Shown: piece after piece, positions 18,849 to 29,861 of the stretch
How positions within the stretch are numbered: the stretch's first letter is position 1
Layout of the letters: every line of letters starts with the position of its first letter
NCBI GenBank assembly: GCA_026388715.1
Contig: JAPLJF010000002.1
Location: 43,305-107,304, forward strand
Direction of reading: 5' to 3'
DNA: 64,000 nt
Source of the DNA: Deltaproteobacteria bacterium
Lineage (GTDB): Bacteria; Desulfobacterota; Desulfobulbia; Desulfobulbales; Desulfocapsaceae
Position numbers and translations under genes: made by a program
The notes under the pieces: generated by a model
What the model saw: the letters and a program-made list of their open reading frames with translations, nothing else
The model's database searches: none
What the model was told of the DNA's origin: nothing

Positions 18849-20231
18849 TTACAAGGATTTCAAGAAAGCAACCAGTTCCTGCTTTTCCTGGGTGGTCAAT
18901 TGGAGTTGCTGTACAAGGTTGAAATATTCCACCGTATCCTCAAGCGTAAAGCACCGGCCATCGTGCAGATAGGGCGGGGAGTCCTTGATGCCTCTCAAGG
19001 GAAAGGTCTTGATGGGCCCGTCGTGGGCCATCATCATGCCATTTGCTAACTCCGGCTTGTAAAAACGCTCAGCCTTGAGGTTGTGCATGCTATTGTCGGT
19101 GTAGTAGGGGGCAGGATGGCATGCGGCGCATCGAGCCTTCCCGTTAAAAAGCGTCTCACCGCGTAGTTCATCTGGGCTAGCCTTGGTCCGGTCGAGTTCG
19201 CCATAGATATTGAGCTTGGGCGCCGGAGGAAAATCAAGGATCGCCAGAAATTCCGCCATGAAATGCACTTGTGATCCCCTTTCAAGAACGTTGACACCCT
19301 TCTTGGCAGCCATACATTGGTCGCCGTCAAAGTAGGCGGCGCGCTGCTCGAACTCGGTGAAATCCTCCACTGTCTTCAAAGCACGCTGCGAACCGAAGAG
19401 CCGCTGGATGTTCACTCCCCGCAAGGTGGGCGTTTCGATACGATGTCTGAATTCCTGTGGGCGAATGTCGCCGACAAGATGGTTGGCCCCGTTGGTATGA
19501 CCGTTGGCGTGACAGTCGAAACAGGTTACACCCAAGCTGGGCCTGTCGGTCCGGCGGTCTTCAGTCGCGTTAAATTGCTGTTGCGGAAACTGGGTCACGA
19601 GAAGGCGCAGGCCTTCCAGTTGCTTGGGGTTCAGGATACCGTTGAAAATCTCGTAGTAGTTGTCGATGGTAATCAGACGCCCTTTTGCCACATCACCAAG
19701 GTCGGGCCGAGTGGTCAGGTAAATTCCAGGAGCCGGGTCCGGAAGGATATGCTCGGGCAGGTCGAAATCCAAGTCAAAGCGTACCAACCGTGGCAGTGGT
19801 TTCGTGATCATCGGTGGGAAGAGCATACCCCCCTCCGCGTGGTCTGCAAACGGCAGTGGTTTGTATGGGAAAATTCCTTTCTCTTTGATTTGTTCAGGAG
19901 TCATCTTACCAAGCTGCTCCCACGTTACGCCCTGGAGTTTGGTTGTCGGCCCCACGGGAAGGGGTTTTCCCCCTGACATAACGGACTCGGCGTTGACTTT
20001 CTTTGAGAGGTCATAGCGGGAGTTCAGTAATTCCATGTGCTGTTTAGCCCGTTCGGCTTTTACCGCCATACGCGTGGCTTTAATCTGGTCGAAGGTGACG
20101 TCCTGGTTCGTCGGTCCATAGCTGGAGACAACCTTCTCCTGCTGTGCAGAGATAGCTGCAGTGGCGGCCCCCGCGACCATCAGAATGCAGATTGCGATCA
20201 ATGCAAAACGGTGCTTCTTTTGTTGGTTCAT
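18849..20231 (-). CDS. Di-heme cytochrome c peroxidase/MauG-family protein
   Basis: CFDCH and CAACH motifs, TFPLRGIKDSPPYLHDGRCFTLEDTVEYFN; signal/anchor N-terminus. Confidence 0.8.
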   Translation of the reverse strand: MNQQKKHRFALIAICILMVAGAATAAISAQQEKVVSSYGPTNQDVTFDQIKATRMAVKAERAKQHMELLNSRYDLSKKVNAESVMSGGKPLPVGPTTKLQGVTWEQLGKMTPEQIKEKGIFPYKPLPFADHAEGGMLFPPMITKPLPRLVRFDLDFDLPEHILPDPAPGIYLTTRPDLGDVAKGRLITIDNYYEIFNGILNPKQLEGLRLLVTQFPQQQFNATEDRRTDRPSLGVTCFDCHANGHTNGANHLVGDIRPQEFRHRIETPTLRGVNIQRLFGSQRALKTVEDFTEFEQRAAYFDGDQCMAAKKGVNVLERGSQVHFMAEFLAILDFPPAPKLNIYGELDRTKASPDELRGETLFNGKARCAACHPAPYYTDNSMHNLKAERFYKPELANGMMMAHDGPIKTFPLRGIKDSPPYLHDGRCFTLEDTVEYFNLVQQLQLTTQEKQELVAFLKSL

Positions 20232-20248
20232 TTCAGAGGTCTCCTTTT

Positions 20249-20423
20249 TTAGCAGATATTTTTCGTTGGCGTTGGCCCTCATACCTTCTAGTCGTTATCT
20301 ATCACAGTATATCACCTCCTTTCAAAAATGTTTAAAACCAGAGTTAAATTTCCCGACCAAGGCTGAATTTTTTCAAGGTCACTCCGTGATTTCGGCCTAA
20401 CGCTATCCTTCAGCATCGCGCCC
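20249..20423 (-). promoter_or_regulatory. Upstream region shared with 16911..17084
   Basis: Shared blocks CAGATATTTTTCGTTG, TCGTTATCT, TTTTTTCAAGGTCACTCCGTGA, GGCCTAA, TATCCTTCAGC. Confidence 0.6.
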
Positions 20424-20470
20424 TTGACCAAGCTTCTTTGAGCGGAGAGCCGCTGCGCACAGTCGACTTT

Positions 20471-20862
20471 CTATTCCGTTGTTTTACCGTCGAAGTGCTC
20501 GTTGTCGGCCTCCGCCTCGGCGCGGGTATGGTGGACAACGCAGTCCCGATGATTCGGCGGTGCATAGAGCGTATAAAGCTTCAGGGGAATACTGCCGGTA
20601 TTGATGATGTTGTGATCTGTCCCAGCAGGGATGAGCACGGCGAAGCCCGCGCTGATCACCGTGTGCACGCCATTGAGAACGGCCTCACCCATCCCTTCCT
20701 CCACGCGAAAGAACTGATCGAGCTTGTGCACTTCCATCCCGATCTCCTCCTTGGGCTTCAACGCCATGACAACGAGCTGACAGTTCCTGGCCGTGTAAAG
20801 CACCCGGCGAAACTCTTCATTCTTGACGGTAATGCCTTCAATGTTTTGTATAAAACCTTTCA
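20471..20862 (-). CDS. Cupin-domain protein
   Basis: Small beta-barrel pattern: EIGMEVHKLDQFFRVEEGMGEAVLNGVHTVISAGFAVLIPAGTDHNIINTGSIPLKLYTLYAPPNH. Confidence 0.8.
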
Positions 20863-21063
20863 TAGTAACTCCTCCAGTTGGCGATTTTAACATCGTCATA
20901 AAGTTAAAAGGGATCAGCCCCCGACCACAGGATAAGCTCCTCTATTTCCTTAAATTAATTCGTGCTCCGTTAAATCATCTTTCTACGTCGCGTTCGGCAG
21001 GGCGCCGTTTTCCGCATCCACTGCGGCAGCCTCTCCGCCCGAACAACTTGGCGCCGCCGGGGC

Positions 21064-21647
21064 CTATTCCTGCCCGGTTTGATCCGCTTTTGAACCATAT
21101 GCGTGCGAGTATACCCAGGTAAACTCGGTGCCGAGTAGAAAGATCTGCGCCGTGAAATAGACCCACACCAACAGAACGACGAGCGAACCTGCAGCGCCGA
21201 AACCGGATGCTATACTGGTTTTACCCAGATAAAGGCCGATGAGGAATTTGCCGATTTCGAACAAGAACGCGGTTACTGCCGCGCCGACCCACACGTCCCG
21301 CCAGGTGATTCTGGCCCGCGGCATAAGTTTGTAGATCATCGCAAAGAGTAAAGTTGTCATAGCGAAAGAGATGCTGAAATCCAAGATGTCCTGAGCGGCC
21401 TTATTGGCGCTTTTCAGCAGGCCATTGCGCCTTCCCGTCCGATGAGGCCTTGTATCTGGGCGACGATTTCTCCCCGGGCTGCTTTCTGGCCAAAAACAAG
21501 TCCAGCCATCGCAAGGGCGATTATGAGCAGCGGGGTAATCGAGAACAGCGTATAGTAGGCAAGCGCAGCGCCCATGCTCGGGGTGTAATCGTCTACCCAC
21601 GCCTTTACGGATTTTCTGATCAGATCCAAGATCTGCTTGAGGTGCAT
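21064..21647 (-). pseudogene. YihY/BrkB family membrane protein, frameshifted with internal deletion
   Basis: N-part MHLKQILDLIRKSVKAWVDDYTPSMGAALAYYTLFSITPLL..QGLIGREGA in one frame; C-part ITWRDVWVGAAVTAFLFEIGKFLIGLYLG..LVVLLVWVYFTAQIFLLGTEFTWVY in another; central helices absent. Confidence 0.8.
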
Positions 21648-21777
21648 GCCGGTCTCCTGGTGTTGGTGGCTTTGCGCTGCTCGCTTGCCTTCGCGTGTCC
21701 ATTTTGATTTAGAAATGGAATAACATCTCTTGATCGGATAACTTTTGCGCATTAAATGCCCGTGCGGGAAGGGCAAG

Positions 21778-22281
21778 TTAACTTCGGAGCTGTTTCATGA
21801 TCTCACGCATGAACGCAGGGAGATCGGCCGGTTGCCGGGACGTGACCAGATTGGCGTCAACAACCAGCTCCCGGTCCTCATAGAGCGCGCCGGCCTTTTT
21901 CAGCTCATCCGCCACCGACCTGTAGCAGGTGGCACGTCGCCCCTGTAAAAGGCCGGCGCTGATCAAGATCTGCGGCCCGTGGCAGATGGCGGCAACCGGT
22001 TTGTTCCCCGCAAAAAATTTCCGGGCGATCTCCAGCGCCTTCGGCTCTTGTCTCACCACTGCCGGCGCCGCGCCCCCGGGCAGGATCAGGATTGCATAGT
22101 CGTCAGGATTGATTTCGTCAAAGGTCTTGTCCACGGCCACTTCGTAGCCGTGCTTGCCCGTGATGGCCCCGCTGTTCAGGGAGGCCACTACCACTTCAAC
22201 GTCCGCCTCCTGCAGCCGGTAGTAGGGAACCAGCAATTCAGAGTCCTCAAAATTGTCCGCACTTAAAATTAAGGCCTTCAT
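21778..22281 (-). CDS. PfpI/DJ-1 family protein
   Basis: [42 protein letters not shown]. Confidence 0.9.
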   Translation of the reverse strand: MKALILSADNFEDSELLVPYYRLQEADVEVVVASLNSGAITGKHGYEVAVDKTFDEINPDDYAILILPGGAAPAVVRQEPKALEIARKFFAGNKPVAAICHGPQILISAGLLQGRRATCYRSVADELKKAGALYEDRELVVDANLVTSRQPADLPAFMREIMKQLRS

Positions 22282-22331
22282 GTTTCCTCCGTAAAAGAAT
22301 GTAGATTTTGCTCCTTGATCTTTTATCCCGT

Positions 22332-22910
22332 CTAGTTAAGCCGGGCCTCGACTGCTTTCCAGTCAATGTTTTTGAAAAACGCCTCGATATAATCGGCCCG
22401 TTTCAGGCCGTAATCGAGCATGAAGGCATGTTCAAAGACATCCATGACCAGTATCGGCATGCAGCCCGCTGGATGCCCCGCATCATGCTCATTGATCCAG
22501 CAGTTAAAGAGCCTGCCGTTGACATTGTCCTGGTAGAGAACGGCCCAGCCAATCCCGCGCATGGCCCCGACAGCCTTGAAATCCTTCAGCCATGCCTCGA
22601 TACTGCCAAAATCCTCAATCTTCTTACGCGCCAGCCGGCTGTTGCTGTCGACTACCCCATTTCCACCCAGCGTATCAAAGTAGTATTCGTGGAGCCGCAT
22701 GCCGTTGAATTCCCAGCCGAGTCGCCGCTTCAGTTCTGCAAACTCGGGGGTGGCGGTCTTTTCTTCTTTCAGTATTTGTTTCAGGGTGTCCAACACCTTG
22801 TTGGTATTGGTCACATACCCCTGGTAGAGGGTAAAGTGGTTATTCAGTAGCGCCTCACTGAGCCCCTCCATTCCGAGAAGCCTTGCATAGTTTTTTGCCG
22901 TGTACGCCAT
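22332..22910 (-). CDS. Fe superoxide dismutase-like protein (third copy, divergent)
   Basis: HFTLYQGYVTNTNKVLD, FGSIEAWLKDFKAVG, MDVFEHAFMLDYGLKRADYI. Confidence 0.85.
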   Translation of the reverse strand: MAYTAKNYARLLGMEGLSEALLNNHFTLYQGYVTNTNKVLDTLKQILKEEKTATPEFAELKRRLGWEFNGMRLHEYYFDTLGGNGVVDSNSRLARKKIEDFGSIEAWLKDFKAVGAMRGIGWAVLYQDNVNGRLFNCWINEHDAGHPAGCMPILVMDVFEHAFMLDYGLKRADYIEAFFKNIDWKAVEARLN

Positions 22911-23042
22911 GATGTTTCCTCCGTTCTTTGTCTGTGCGTTTAAGGGAAAGGGGTGACTTATTAAAAGAACAGCCCATCCCAGGACTTTTCTTCTCCGCTC
23001 TCCGCCATGAGTCTTCTCCCGAGTCACGGAATTAAGTTCGTA

Positions 23043-24683
23043 CTAAACCAATAAATGCCAAAGTGAAAATAAAATGAGAAATAAAAAAATAGAGTCGATA
23101 AGGTGTGGCGCTTTAATTGTATATAAGCTGTCGTCAATTTTTGATAAAATCTTAATCCACAGGGGTCGATATTGATCTAAAACTTCAACGCGGTCGTCAA
23201 TCGCTTTTGCGGCTCTTCTGCCACTTTCCACGGCGCCTTCAATGCTCCATACCTGCGCTTGAGTCTGAGTGTGGGCTCCGGCTAAAAACAGATTTAAAAC
23301 CGGAGTTTTCTGGGCGGGTAAATATGCCTGGGTATTTGTTGTATTAACCCATTTCGGTTGCAGAGGTTTAATCCCTGCACTGGAAAATTCCCACTCACGC
23401 CAGACTTCAATTTTAATAAGTGGAAATTCTTTTAACCCTCTGCCATTATTAGCTTCTTTGATTAAAGCATTAAGCGCGCCGCAGCTAAAAATTTGAGCCT
23501 TAACCTCTTCGATAAATTCTTCTTTCGTGCAAGTATTTACCGGCTTATGGTAAATCCTTCCAGGAACGCTGCTGATACAAGATGTGCCCGTCCACAGCGA
23601 TCTAATGTTTTGCCCTAAATCCACTTCTTTGTCCCAGACTTGTTCTTCGGCAAAAAGGGTTAAATTAAATTCGGAATCACTTACCACTACGGCAGTCCTC
23701 ACCCGGGGAAATTTAATTTTCTCGGAAAATGCCAATCTAAAAGAGACTTGGATGTGAGGGCCACCTTGAATAAGAGGTTTAAATAATTTTAATTCTTCCT
23801 GCCTTTCAAGCGCGGGGGTCTCACTTAAAATATCAGCCGTAATAAAAGGATTAATCGCCAGGATATAAATTTCGCCTTGAATTTTTTCTTCGCCACAAAA
23901 AGCGGAGATAATATGAGTGCCATCAAACTCTAATTTTGTGAGAGCTTTTTCCCAAAAGAATTTTACGCCTTTTTCTTTAAGGTATTTAACCCAGGGGTTA
24001 AACCAGTATTCACTGCTGGGACCTTTAAGGAGCAGCCAGCCGATTCCGGCGTCTTGTGTCCACGCGGGACCATCTTGATCCGCTTTATGGGGGTGTGGAG
24101 GTTTTGACGTGAGTTGTTTTTTAAAAAATTCACCGGTAGTCTGTAATGAAACCTTTGACCAATCCGAGCCAATCCACGGACCAAAACAGGACCGCCAGGT
24201 TTTATAGGCTTTATCTTTCAGTAAAGGTTTCCAGGCCTGCGCGGCATTGAGCTTGTCATATTTTATTTTACTTCTCTTGTTGGAGGTCCAGGTTTTAAGC
24301 ATTAAGTAAGACCATTTTATAAACTGCCACGTGTTCATCCTGAACATTTTAGGAATACTTTTAAGTCCCACATAAAATTGCGCTTTATCGGTATCCGGGA
24401 AAATTCCGAAATCAAGGGGGCGCGAGAGGGCCAAATCATAGGTGCTGCCTTTTTCATTAAAAGGAATATGCTGCATTAAATCAAAAGTATTATGATACCA
24501 GGGTCCCATGCCGTGCCAGGAATACTCCGTCGGCATGTTGTTTTGACTCAGCCGGGAACTTCTAAAAAAACCACCCGGCTGATCAGTAACTTCATACACT
24601 GAAACACTATATCCTAATTGGGCTAATTCATGGGCAGCACTTAATCCAGCTATGCCAGCTCCAAAAATGACTATTGATTTCAT
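23043..24683 (-). CDS. FAD-dependent oxidoreductase (phytoene desaturase/hydroxysqualene dehydroxylase-like)
   Basis: MKSIVIFGAGIAGLSAAHELAQLGYSVSVYE Rossmann motif; C-terminal LFLAGAHTQTQAQVWSIEGAVESGRRAA. Confidence 0.75.
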   Translation of the reverse strand: MKSIVIFGAGIAGLSAAHELAQLGYSVSVYEVTDQPGGFFRSSRLSQNNMPTEYSWHGMGPWYHNTFDLMQHIPFNEKGSTYDLALSRPLDFGIFPDTDKAQFYVGLKSIPKMFRMNTWQFIKWSYLMLKTWTSNKRSKIKYDKLNAAQAWKPLLKDKAYKTWRSCFGPWIGSDWSKVSLQTTGEFFKKQLTSKPPHPHKADQDGPAWTQDAGIGWLLLKGPSSEYWFNPWVKYLKEKGVKFFWEKALTKLEFDGTHIISAFCGEEKIQGEIYILAINPFITADILSETPALERQEELKLFKPLIQGGPHIQVSFRLAFSEKIKFPRVRTAVVVSDSEFNLTLFAEEQVWDKEVDLGQNIRSLWTGTSCISSVPGRIYHKPVNTCTKEEFIEEVKAQIFSCGALNALIKEANNGRGLKEFPLIKIEVWREWEFSSAGIKPLQPKWVNTTNTQAYLPAQKTPVLNLFLAGAHTQTQAQVWSIEGAVESGRRAAKAIDDRVEVLDQYRPLWIKILSKIDDSLYTIKAPHLIDSIFLFLILFSLWHLLV

Positions 24684-25180
24684 TTTTATTAACCCCTATC
24701 GGCGATAGCTATCGCTCTTTGATCTAAGAAAGTGTTATCTGTTCGGGTTATTTTATTCCAAGAGAATAATAAAAAATAGGTAAACCACTGGCCCTGCCAG
24801 TGGACTCTCAAAGTTTGACAGTTCCTGAATTTGTAAAAGTTTATGCTGAATGTTTTTTTTAGCTATGTCTCGATTGGTCTATCGGTAGAAGTTTGCGACC
24901 TAAGGTTCGAAGGTTCTTGCCGGTAACTATTTGGTTTGGCGAGCATGTGTCATGCCATAAAGTAGGAACTTGAATTTTAAGACAGGAACTGTTTGTAGCT
25001 CGAATAAGTAGCCCGAAGGGCTCTGCGGCTTTGAGCCGCTACAACATTAAAGCCATCGGCTTTGCCGGTGGATATTTACAAAAGGTCAAAGTTTCGAACC
25101 GTAACATATTAAAGTTACTGTTGTTTTTTAGCCTCACCATCTTGTTTTGCGCTCCGGACCCCTCTTATCCCTCCTTCGGC

Positions 25181-26143
25181 TTACTTCGGCTTCAGCTGTT
25201 GCAACCGTTGCGGCTCCTCTCCCAGCCACTCCGGGTTTCGGGCGGTACCGTCAAACAGGGATGAGGTCTTGAATGGCTCGAAATCGCCGTGCGCGGCCGC
25301 CTCGGCGGTTTTCGACAGCAAGAACCGTACCTCCCCAGCGCTCATCGGGCGAAACGTCCGTACCGCTTCGCATGCCTGATCCAGAATTTCCATGCTGTCG
25401 ATACCCGTTATGACTACGGAGGTGGGCAGATTCAGCGCGTAATGCAGGCACTCGATCGGGGTCACTGTTTTCGACTGCAGCAGAATCCCGTTCGCCATGC
25501 TCTTCATTCCGAGGACCCCTGTTTTCTGCCTGACCAGTTCCGGTAATACCTCTTTTTCAAAACTCCGATAATGGGCGTCCATTACGTTGAGCGGCATCTG
25601 GACTGTATCGAAAGCGAAACCGTAATCCGCCGCCACTTGCAGCATATGCAGATGGATCTTTGGGTCTTTGTGCCCCGTGAAACCGATATAGCGGAGTTTT
25701 CCTGCTTCCCGAGCCTCCACGAGCGCACCATTGGCCCCTTCAGCATCAAAGATCCGGTGCGGGTCTTCGTACCGGAGCACCTCGTGGTGCTGGACGAGAT
25801 CGATCATGTCGACCTGGAGGCGACGGAGCGATTGATCGAGCTGCCGCGCCGCTTCTTTCTTTGATCGGCCGTCGATCTTCGTCATCAGAAATACCTTATC
25901 CCGGTAACCATCGCGCAGCGCTTTGCCCATCCGGATCTCGCTGGTCCCCTTGTTGTAATCCCAGCAGTTATCCAGGAAGTTGATGCCGCGGTCTACGGCG
26001 GTGCGAATGATGCGGATGCTCAACTCCTCATCCACCCCCTTCAAGCCAAGATGCCAGCCCCCGATCCCGATCGCCGAGACTTTCTCTCCCGTGCTGCCGA
26101 GCGTTCGGTAGAGCATCCCGGGCATGGCTGTACTGTTGGACAT
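25181..26143 (-). CDS. Aldo/keto reductase
   Basis: LYRTLGSTGEKVSAIGIGGWHLG, DNCWDYNKGTSEIRMGKALR, VDMIDLVQHHEV. Confidence 0.9.
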   Translation of the reverse strand: MSNSTAMPGMLYRTLGSTGEKVSAIGIGGWHLGLKGVDEELSIRIIRTAVDRGINFLDNCWDYNKGTSEIRMGKALRDGYRDKVFLMTKIDGRSKKEAARQLDQSLRRLQVDMIDLVQHHEVLRYEDPHRIFDAEGANGALVEAREAGKLRYIGFTGHKDPKIHLHMLQVAADYGFAFDTVQMPLNVMDAHYRSFEKEVLPELVRQKTGVLGMKSMANGILLQSKTVTPIECLHYALNLPTSVVITGIDSMEILDQACEAVRTFRPMSAGEVRFLLSKTAEAAAHGDFEPFKTSSLFDGTARNPEWLGEEPQRLQQLKPK

Positions 26144-26185
26144 GGATTCACTCCTGTTTGGGCGGAAGCTCTGCGGAACCGGCGG

Positions 26186-28294
26186 TTATGCCAATGTTCG
26201 AACGGACTTTTCCCGGTCCCATTGCCGTGTCTTTGCCGCAGCAATAAAGGCGTCTTTGTCGCCTACATCCACGACGCCCGTGTCTTGTCCGATATTCGCT
26301 CTTTTCAAAAGCGCCTGGCCACCCTGGTCGGCGGCGATTGCCTTGAGATGACCGAAGGCATCTCGCACGAAATCGATCGCGGCGCCTTCCTTCGACAGTG
26401 CCTTGGCGCCTTCGGCGGAAAGGATGATGGCGACTGCGTCGAAGAGTACAGAAGGCGAACCGGCCAGTTGTCCGTCAGCCGCCAGCATCGAGCCATCGGC
26501 AAGCTTCGCGCCGCCTACTTTGGGGGCGACGATCTTAACGGTAGCACCCGCATCGGTCGCGGCCTTTTTTATCTTTTTGATGACTGCGCCGTCGGAACCA
26601 TCCGCGATCAGGATGCCAACCGCGCGCCCAACCAGCGTGTCTTTCATCTTGCCGATGATCTGCAATGCGGGCGAAGGCTCCATCTTCTGCACGGGCGCCG
26701 CAGCCACCGGCGCAGCGGGCATTTTGTCGAACCCAAGCCCTGCGGCGACCCGCTTGGCTAAGTCTTCTTCGATATGGCGCAGGTGACCAACCATCGCCGC
26801 ACGCACGTGCAGATGTTCAACCTTGGAAAGCTCAAACACTAACGCCGAGGCGATGTGGGTCTGCTCATACGCGGTCTGGCTGAGAAAGAACTGCCGCGCC
26901 TGGCTGTAGTGGTCGGCGAAGCTCTCAGCACGGATGCGGCCTTTCTTGCCCGTTTCGGTTACTGCGGCGCTATGAAAGCCTTTGGGCGTCTCGCGTGGCG
27001 ACTTGTCGGACAAGGAACTGGGCTCATAGGCAACACGGCCAGCCGGTTGCGCCATCTGCATGTGTCCGTCGCGTTGATGGTTGGCGAACGGGCATTTGGG
27101 CGCGTTGATCGGGATTTGATGAAAATTGGGCGAACCGAGTCGCGAAAGCTGCGTGTCGTGATAGGAGAACAAACGGCCTTGCAACAGGGGATCATTCGAG
27201 AAATCGATGCCCGGCACGACATGGGAAGGACAGTAAGCAACCTGTTCGGTTTCAGCGAAGAAATTGTTCGGCCAGCGATCCAGCACCATGCGGCCGATTA
27301 CTTGCAGGGGCACCAGTTCTTCGGGAATAAGCTTGGTCGCATCGAGGTGATCGAACGGGAATTTGTCCGCCTCCTCTTGCGTGAAAAGTTGCACTGCGAA
27401 TTCCCATTCGGGAAAATTGCCGGCTTCAATGGCCTCGAACATGTCGCGGCGGTGGAAGTCCTGATCGGCGCCGGAAATTTTGACGGTCTCATCCCAGATC
27501 GTGGACTGCAGGCCGAGCTTGGGACGCCAGTGGAATTTGACGAAGGTCGAAATGCCTTCGTCGTTGATCAGGCGGAAACTGTGCACGCCGAAACCTTCGA
27601 TCATCCGTAGCGAACGCGGCAGGGTGCGGTCAGACATGATCCACATCACCATGTGCATGGATTCCGGCGTGAGCGAAATGAAATCCCAGAAGGTGTCGTG
27701 CGCGGTCGCCGATTGCGGAAAGCCGCGGTCGGGTTCCATCTTGACGGCATGGATGAGGTCGGGAAATTTGATGGCGTCCTGGATGAAGAAAACCGGGACG
27801 TTGTTGCCGACCAGATCCCAGTTGCCTTCCTTGGTGTAAAACTTGACGGCAAAGCCGCGGACGTCACGCGGGGTATCGACCGAACCCGCGCCGCCGGCGA
27901 CGGTCGATATCCGGGTAAACACGGGGGTCTTCTCGCCTACCTCTGTGAGTATCCTGGCGGTGGTGTACTTTTTCAACGAGGCGGTCAGCTCAAAGAAACC
28001 ATGCGCGCCCGTCGCCCGCGCGTGGACGATACGCTCAGGGATTCGCTCGTGATCGAAATGGGTGATTTTCTCGCGGAGGATGAAATCCTCCAGAAGCGTC
28101 GGACCGCGCGGATTGGCCCTGAGCGAGTTTTGATTATTGGCAAGCGCGACACCCTCGTTGGTCGTGAGTGGTGGGTGCTTTCCACCGGCGAGCTGCACCA
28201 GATCGCCGCCTGCGGCCTGTTGTGAGTTTTCCTTGTGCCCTGAGCCCCTTTTTTGTTTGCGTATTCCAGGATTACTCTTGGTTTTTTCTTTGCT
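26186..28294 (-). CDS. katE: Large-subunit catalase HPII
   Basis: [64 protein letters not shown]-type motifs; C-terminal flavodoxin-like domain. Confidence 0.93.
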   Translation of the reverse strand, partial: SKEKTKSNPGIRKQKRGSGHKENSQQAAGGDLVQLAGGKHPPLTTNEGVALANNQNSLRANPRGPTLLEDFILREKITHFDHERIPERIVHARATGAHGFFELTASLKKYTTARILTEVGEKTPVFTRISTVAGGAGSVDTPRDVRGFAVKFYTKEGNWDLVGNNVPVFFIQDAIKFPDLIHAVKMEPDRGFPQSATAHDTFWDFISLTPESMHMVMWIMSDRTLPRSLRMIEGFGVHSFRLINDEGISTFVKFHWRPKLGLQSTIWDETVKISGADQDFHRRDMFEAIEAGNFPEWEFAVQLFTQEEADKFPFDHLDATKLIPEELVPLQVIGRMVLDRWPNNFFAETEQVAYCPSHVVPGIDFSNDPLLQGRLFSYHDTQLSRLGSPNFHQIPINAPKCPFANHQRDGHMQMAQPAGRVAYEPSSLSDKSPRETPKGFHSAAVTETGKKGRIRAESFADHYSQARQFFLSQTAYEQTHIASALVFELSKVEHLHVRAAMVGHLRHIEEDLAKRVAAGLGFDKMPAAPVAAAPVQKMEPSPALQIIGKMKDTLVGRAVGILIADGSDGAVIKKIKKAATDAGATVKIVAPKVGGAKLADGSMLAADGQLAGSPSVLFDAVAIILSAEGAKALSKEGAAIDFVRDAFGHLKAIAADQGGQALLKRANIGQDTGVVDVGDKDAFIAAAKTRQWDREKSVRTLA

Positions 28295-28423
28295 CATGAT
28301 CGATCTCCTTGGTAAATGGATTTCCTGATTGCCGACTATTGTCATGTATTGTCAATTTCCTTACTTCTTTTTGGGCTTTCGCCTATGACAAAGCTCACTT
28401 GTTGCAGGAGCACCTCCATCTGG

Positions 28424-29638
28424 CTACTTGCGGGGTTCTATCAGGTGCTTGTTGGTTTGCTTATGGCGAAACTCGGACAAGTGCCGATATATCTCAACCC
28501 TCGCCCGGTTGATGCCGCCGATCGGTCGATGTTCAATCAAGGAATGCGCCGGGGAGAATGACAAATCCTCAGCCAGTTCCTCACGTTCCTGGGTACGGAA
28601 GGCTTGGGGAGGAATGCGAAGGGTGGCCACTTTGATAAAGGGGGATTCTTTTTCGCTCCAATCCACACCGGCATCCTCAACCGGCATCCGGACAGGGTCT
28701 TTTTGAACTTGCATCATGAAATCAAAGCTTGCCTCATTTGTTGCCAGGTGTTTTTCCATGTTTTCAGTGAGATAATGATCGGTAAGCATTGGCGGCAAGG
28801 AACTTTTTATGCGTGAAGTGGGAACGAGGGAATATTTTACACTGTGATCTGGCCCGCAGAGATAAGGAGTTGTACTCCAATAGCGGATGTCCAACGGAGA
28901 GGTCTGGTTTTGCCTCGCCTTGAGTAGTTCGTTAATTATATGGAACTTGCCGGACACAACCAGACGAGAAAAAAAGACAAGGGGCGACCATTTGATGCTG
29001 TAGTACACCGCATCATGGAACAGTTTGACCGTTCCTAAAGGCATAGTTGGATGGCTTATTAATATAAAGTCCTGTGTTTCTTTTTCCTCGTTTTGCGTCT
29101 GAAACCGCTCCCCTTTGACCCCCATGATTTTTATGGCAAAACCACGGAGGTCTTTGACTTTGTCCGACTGGATCTTACCGCTTGAACTGGAAATTCGAAT
29201 CCAAGCGGGATAGGTTTGGGGAAACTCAAATATTCCCTTCTTCAGATCCGCCGGGATGTTCGGTTCCACAATGAATTCTGCTTGCAGGCAGGCCAGATTT
29301 TTCGGGTGCGCGTCACGTCTGGTTTGGCCTGCGGGATAATCTGTGGACATCTTTTCTTGTAATAAAACTTCCATGTCTTTGATCAGGCGTTCTTCATCGG
29401 CAGGGACCTTTTCAAATCTGGTTATGCCCCCTAATTTCCCGTTAGAAAACTGCACATTGTCCCTCTCATCGGATTTATCGTTTTGGGCAAGCTCATCCTC
29501 AGCTTTGAGCTGGTCACCTTGATTTTCTTCCGTGTCGGAGCCGAAACGGACATCAGCTTCTTTGGTGGTGATAGCTTTAGCACAGGCAAAGCTCACCAAT
29601 GCCAATGCTAACAGAATCATACCAAGATTTTTCATCAT
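28424..29638 (-). CDS. Exported catalase-like (heme peroxidase, catalase family) protein, putative lipoprotein
   Basis: RRDAHPKNLACLQAEF, RGFAIKIMGVKG, TQDFILISHPTMPLGTVKLFHDAVYYSIKWSPLVFFSRL; N-terminal signal with SFAC lipobox-like site. Confidence 0.75.
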   Translation of the reverse strand: MMKNLGMILLALALVSFACAKAITTKEADVRFGSDTEENQGDQLKAEDELAQNDKSDERDNVQFSNGKLGGITRFEKVPADEERLIKDMEVLLQEKMSTDYPAGQTRRDAHPKNLACLQAEFIVEPNIPADLKKGIFEFPQTYPAWIRISSSSGKIQSDKVKDLRGFAIKIMGVKGERFQTQNEEKETQDFILISHPTMPLGTVKLFHDAVYYSIKWSPLVFFSRLVVSGKFHIINELLKARQNQTSPLDIRYWSTTPYLCGPDHSVKYSLVPTSRIKSSLPPMLTDHYLTENMEKHLATNEASFDFMMQVQKDPVRMPVEDAGVDWSEKESPFIKVATLRIPPQAFRTQEREELAEDLSFSPAHSLIEHRPIGGINRARVEIYRHLSEFRHKQTNKHLIEPRK

Positions 29639-29861
29639 GATTTCCTTTGAATAGCCTCTTGGGTTGGGCTGCAAATCCTAAATAAAGTGGTCAAGAAAAA
29701 AATACACCCTGAATACACCCTGAATAGAGAGCTTCCAAAGAGAGTACAGCTAACCGATCCAACATCTTGAGTTGCTGTTGATCGCTTCTAAGCCGCCAAT
29801 GAGCAGCCACCGCTGACGAAACCCGGATGGAGTTCTGCCAGCGGATATAACCATGTTTGAA

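Noticed and set aside
24870-24925. tRNA-like string (GGTCTATCGGTAG ... GGTTCGAAGG)
   Set aside because: D- and T-loop-like words occur but no acceptor or anticodon stem can be paired
26855-27610. 251-aa plus-strand ORF
   Set aside because: Antisense to katE; codon-bias shadow ORF
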